NCBI RefSeq assembly: GCF_965230805.1
Contig: NZ_OZ246019.1
Coordinates: forward strand, 2,666,001 to 2,730,000
DNA from: Marinifilum sp965230805
GTDB lineage: Bacteria > Bacteroidota > Bacteroidia > Bacteroidales > Marinifilaceae
Length of the DNA: 64,000 nucleotides
Direction: 5' to 3'
Under the pieces are notes generated by a model that saw only the letters and a list, made by a program, of their open reading frames with translations, was not told the origin of the DNA and did no database searches. This document shows positions 61,701-64,000 of the stretch, one piece after another (position 1 is the first letter of the stretch; each line of letters begins with the position of its first letter). A program made the position numbers and the translations under genes.

Positions 61701-62936
61701 ATGATCCTTACTCAAGAAGCTACGGCTCCGGGATTACAGAGTCCCACAAAAAGAATTATTTTGGGAGTACAATTTCTCTTTGTTGCCTTTGGCGCAACGG
61801 TACTCGTCCCATTATTAGTTGGTATTGACCCAGCAGTTGCATTATTTACAGCAGGAATCGGAACCTTGATTTTTCATTTAATCACAAAAGGTATGGTTCC
61901 TGTTTTTTTAGGCAGTAGCTTTGCTTTTATTGCTCCAATTGTTGCTGCAACAGAACTCTACGGTTTGCCAGGTACATTATCTGGATTAATTGCAGTTGGT
62001 GTGGTTTACGGACTTGTTTCCGGAATTATCAAGATATGGGGATTACGAGTAATCGAAAAGATATTCCCTTCAATTGTAGTTGGGCCAGTCATCATGATTA
62101 TAGGATTGTCATTAGCTCCGGTAGCTGTAAATATGGCAAAAACCGATTGGGTAATCTCTTCAATTGCATTGTTAACAGCCATATTGATTGTGGTGTATAC
62201 CAAAGGCATGCTTAAGCTGATTCCTATATTCTCTGCCATTGTGGTTGGATATTTGGTTTCTATGATTTTAGGAAAAGTTGATTTTGCTCCAATTCAGGAA
62301 GCTGCCTGGTTTGCATTGCCAGAATTTGTTCGTCCGGAATTAAATTGGAGTGCTGTGATGTATATGATTCCTGTTGCTTTTGCTCCCATTATTGAGCATG
62401 TTGGTGACATGTATGCCATTGGTGGAGTAGCAAACAAAGAATTTGTTAAAAAACCGGGCTTGAACCGTACTTTGCTGGGTGATGGTGTTGCCACCGCTTT
62501 TGCAGGATTTTTTGGTGGACCACCAAATACTACTTATTCAGAAGTAACAGGTGCAATAGCATTGACTAAGGTAGTTGATCCAAGGGTGTTGAGAATTGCT
62601 GCGGTTACTGCATTGGTATTTTCATTAATTGGTAAGGTAAGTGCATTCCTTAAAACCATTCCCCAAGCTGTTTTGGGTGGAATTATGCTATTACTATTTG
62701 GTATGATAGCAGGTATTGGGATAAAAACCTTAATTGATGCCAAAACCGATTTTACCAAAACCAGAAATCAAGTAATTATTTCGGTTGTACTTACTGTTGG
62801 TATTGGTGGAGCACAAATTACATACGGTAACTTTTCGTTGGCAGGTATTGGTTTGGCATCGGTTGTAGGCGTGGTATTAAACCTGATATTGCCCGACAAA
62901 TCAAATCCTATTAAGGGAAGTGAAGTAGACGAGTAG
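61701..62936 (+). CDS. Uracil-xanthine permease (NCS2 family)
   Basis: This 411-aa inner-membrane nucleobase:H+ symporter has about 13-14 hydrophobic segments and NCS2 signatures, including FVAFGATVLVPLLVGIDPAV, VFLGSSFAFIAPI, the substrate-site region PVAFAPIIEHVGDMYAIG with the conserved Glu-His pair, and GPPNTTYSEVTGAIALTKV. Sequence features fit the uracil (UraA-like) branch better than the xanthine branch. It is monocistronic with its own promoter-like box and terminator. Confidence 0.92.
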   Translation: MILTQEATAPGLQSPTKRIILGVQFLFVAFGATVLVPLLVGIDPAVALFTAGIGTLIFHLITKGMVPVFLGSSFAFIAPIVAATELYGLPGTLSGLIAVGVVYGLVSGIIKIWGLRVIEKIFPSIVVGPVIMIIGLSLAPVAVNMAKTDWVISSIALLTAILIVVYTKGMLKLIPIFSAIVVGYLVSMILGKVDFAPIQEAAWFALPEFVRPELNWSAVMYMIPVAFAPIIEHVGDMYAIGGVANKEFVKKPGLNRTLLGDGVATAFAGFFGGPPNTTYSEVTGAIALTKVVDPRVLRIAAVTALVFSLIGKVSAFLKTIPQAVLGGIMLLLFGMIAGIGIKTLIDAKTDFTKTRNQVIISVVLTVGIGGAQITYGNFSLAGIGLASVVGVVLNLILPDKSNPIKGSEVDE

Positions 62937-63058
62937 TTGATAGTTAGGTTTTTGTTTAAATAATTAACCTTTTTAATAAGTATTCTGTTAAAATTTATTA
63001 AATTTGATTCTGTTAACCTGAATCTTTATTTAGGTCTTAACATCCCTTTCATATATAA

Positions 63059-63082
63059 AGCCCCTGCGAAGGGGCTTTTTTA
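63059..63082 (+). terminator. Intrinsic terminator of the uracil permease gene
   Basis: AAGCCCC pairs with GGGGCTT around TGCGAA and is followed by a T-run. Confidence 0.92.
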
Positions 63083-63112
63083 ATTCTTTGAGAGAAAACC
63101 ATTGATGGTATT

Positions 63113-63226
63113 TTATAATGCTCTTTGTTTTAAGTGATTTATCGCCATCATTCCCTGGTCTAAATTTTGAAAATGATCTAAATGAAGAGCTTTATTTTCT
63201 TTATTCAACAATTCAGTCAGGTAGAT
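63113..63226 (-). pseudogene. Possible 3' gene fragment
   Basis: A minus-strand frame of about 37 codons with protein-like content (LLNKENKALHLDHFQNLDQG, then MMAINHLKQRAL) ends in a stop and is closed upstream by another stop, without a start codon. It may be the tail of a lost gene; the family is not recognised. Confidence 0.3.
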
Positions 63227-63318
63227 TGAATATTATCATCATTGTCTGCATTAACAAATTTCAATTTTGAGTTTAATCATCATTTAATGCCTTATCGGTA
63301 ATTGCTCCACCAAATAAG

Positions 63319-63587
63319 TAACGTGAGTTCGAGGTAAAATTCGTTCACAGTTTGCACTGATTTTGAGTAGAAATTTTCTCAAATATTCGAAGGAATATCG
63401 GGATATTTCAAGAAGATTTGAGGAAATTTATGCCGAAAGCAGGCAAACACATAATGAAAAGTTCTCTTTACGACATCTTCATATTAAAAATTCCTCAAAA
63501 TAGCCCGCTATTCTTTCCAAATTTTTAATGCAAATCTATCGCAAATATAACTTTCTGTGGATAGAATTTTACGTCGAACTCAGGTTA
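63319..63587. mobile_element. MITE-like element with R2 terminal inverted repeats
   Basis: The left end (63319, TAACGTGAGTTCGAGGTAAA) and the right end (ending 63587, TTTTACGTCGAACTCAGGTT) are inverted repeats of about 24 bases with two mismatches, about 270 bases apart, and contain no coding frame. This geometry is that of a miniature inverted-repeat element. I see no clear target-site duplication, and it might instead be two independent R2 insertions. Confidence 0.5.
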
Positions 63588-63675
63588 AGTAGCTTTCTTT
63601 TAAGTTTCGGTTTAAAGATGATTTCTTTTGACGTTCTGCCAAATGATCTAATTAAGGAGTCTACAATTTTAAAGT

Positions 63676-63914
63676 TTAACCTGCTATCGTAAAAAAAGGA
63701 ATTTTAGTGAATCTGCAATTTCTTTAACAGGATCGCTAAGGTGGTTGCATTCTTTTAATATTTCCTCTTTAGTTAAAGCAATTCCATTTTCATCCGCTTT
63801 AGTAAAGACTTCTACATAATCAGAAGCTTCATTCCTGTTCCTATAAGGATATATTAATTCTATTATTTCCTGTATAGTTTTAAGTGTATCATTCGATGAT
63901 GGCGTAAACTCACG
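63676..63914 (-). pseudogene. 5'-truncated gene remnant
   Basis: The minus-strand frame reads protein-like sequence including VEVFTKADENGIALTKEEIL and HLSDPVKEIADSLKF, ends in a TAA stop (63676-63678) and has no in-frame ATG before an upstream stop. Just beyond its 5' end lies AACTCACGTTA, the R2 core, so the start may have been removed by a repeat event. The family is not recognised. Confidence 0.4.
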
Positions 63915-64000
63915 TTATTATAAATTTTGTTTGCTTCATTTCTTAAGATTTAATTACTATTCCACTTTATTTTTATTCCATTTTTCTGTAAAAGGTAACC

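Larger units (their letters stand above)
63083..64000. other. Gene-free right end with repeat pair and gene remnants
   Basis: The region contains a C-terminal gene fragment (63113-63226), an inverted pair of R2 repeats (63319-63587) and a truncated minus-strand frame (63676-63914). Otherwise I see nothing convincing. Confidence 0.5.

Noticed and set aside
1..64000. CRISPR arrays, prophage, toxin-antitoxin or defence islands
   Set aside because: No regularly spaced repeats, integrases, phage structural genes or recognisable defence genes were seen; the coding content is almost entirely housekeeping.

Overview
The window looks like a chromosome segment of a Bacteroidota bacterium, probably a marine Marinilabiliales-type lineage; the order is an inference from gene families only. 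It is AT-rich. Several genes carry the phylum's -7 promoter element (TAnnTTTG), and most starts lack a Shine-Dalgarno. It holds phylum-typical families: a DUF5686 outer-membrane protein, DUF4286, a DUF151/UvrC-motif nuclease, a KdsD-TatC-LptB neighbourhood and a purH-mreBCD-mrdA-rodA cluster. I see no prophage, CRISPR array, rRNA or intact insertion sequence. There is one tRNA, Leu(UAG).

Layout. 0.6-8.3 kb: ribF, a divergent membrane pyrophosphatase, a Rieske-like lipoprotein, a membrane-anchored acidic protein, greA, a HIT protein, ruvC, a DMT exporter and a DUF4286 protein. 8.4-12.4 kb: a TPR protein, serS and rplU-rpmA. 12.9-17.8 kb: the DUF151 nuclease, then a tight operon of an Nramp-fold transporter with pxpA-pxpB-pxpC (5-oxoproline breakdown), and a small HTH regulator beside a very AT-rich tract. 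18.4-22.5 kb: a NupG-like nucleoside permease and thyA-folA-lipoprotein. 22.6-31.7 kb (minus strand): the tig-clpP-clpX protein quality-control group with tRNA-Leu, then kdsD, tatC, DUF5686 and lptB (cell-envelope functions). 31.9-38.7 kb: recQ, a GNAT-like protein, a UPF0104-type membrane protein, rsmA and mgtE. 39.0-46.9 kb: purH and the rod-shape/elongasome cluster, ending in a convergent overlap with an ACP phosphodiesterase. 47.6-54.5 kb: a cyclic-2,3-diphosphoglycerate-synthetase-like GTPase, a LytS-type hybrid histidine kinase, a second DMT exporter, a small membrane protein and pgi. 54.7-62.9 kb: gpsA, lysS, lipA-lipB, recJ and a uracil permease. The last kilobase is a gene graveyard with an inverted repeat pair.

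Most coding content is housekeeping. The most interesting part is the Nramp-pxpABC operon. Its Nramp protein lacks the canonical metal-ligand residues (DPGN is GPGT; MPH is VPY), so it may be a permease for a different substrate, possibly 5-oxoproline. The second theme is intergenic: at least four families of short dispersed repeats recur between genes. One of them (R2 below) supplies the ribF stop codon, forms the spacer of the lysS promoter and makes a MITE-like inverted pair near the right end. Candidate cis-regulatory leaders precede greA and rplU.

All family assignments come from reading motifs by eye; no database search was run.
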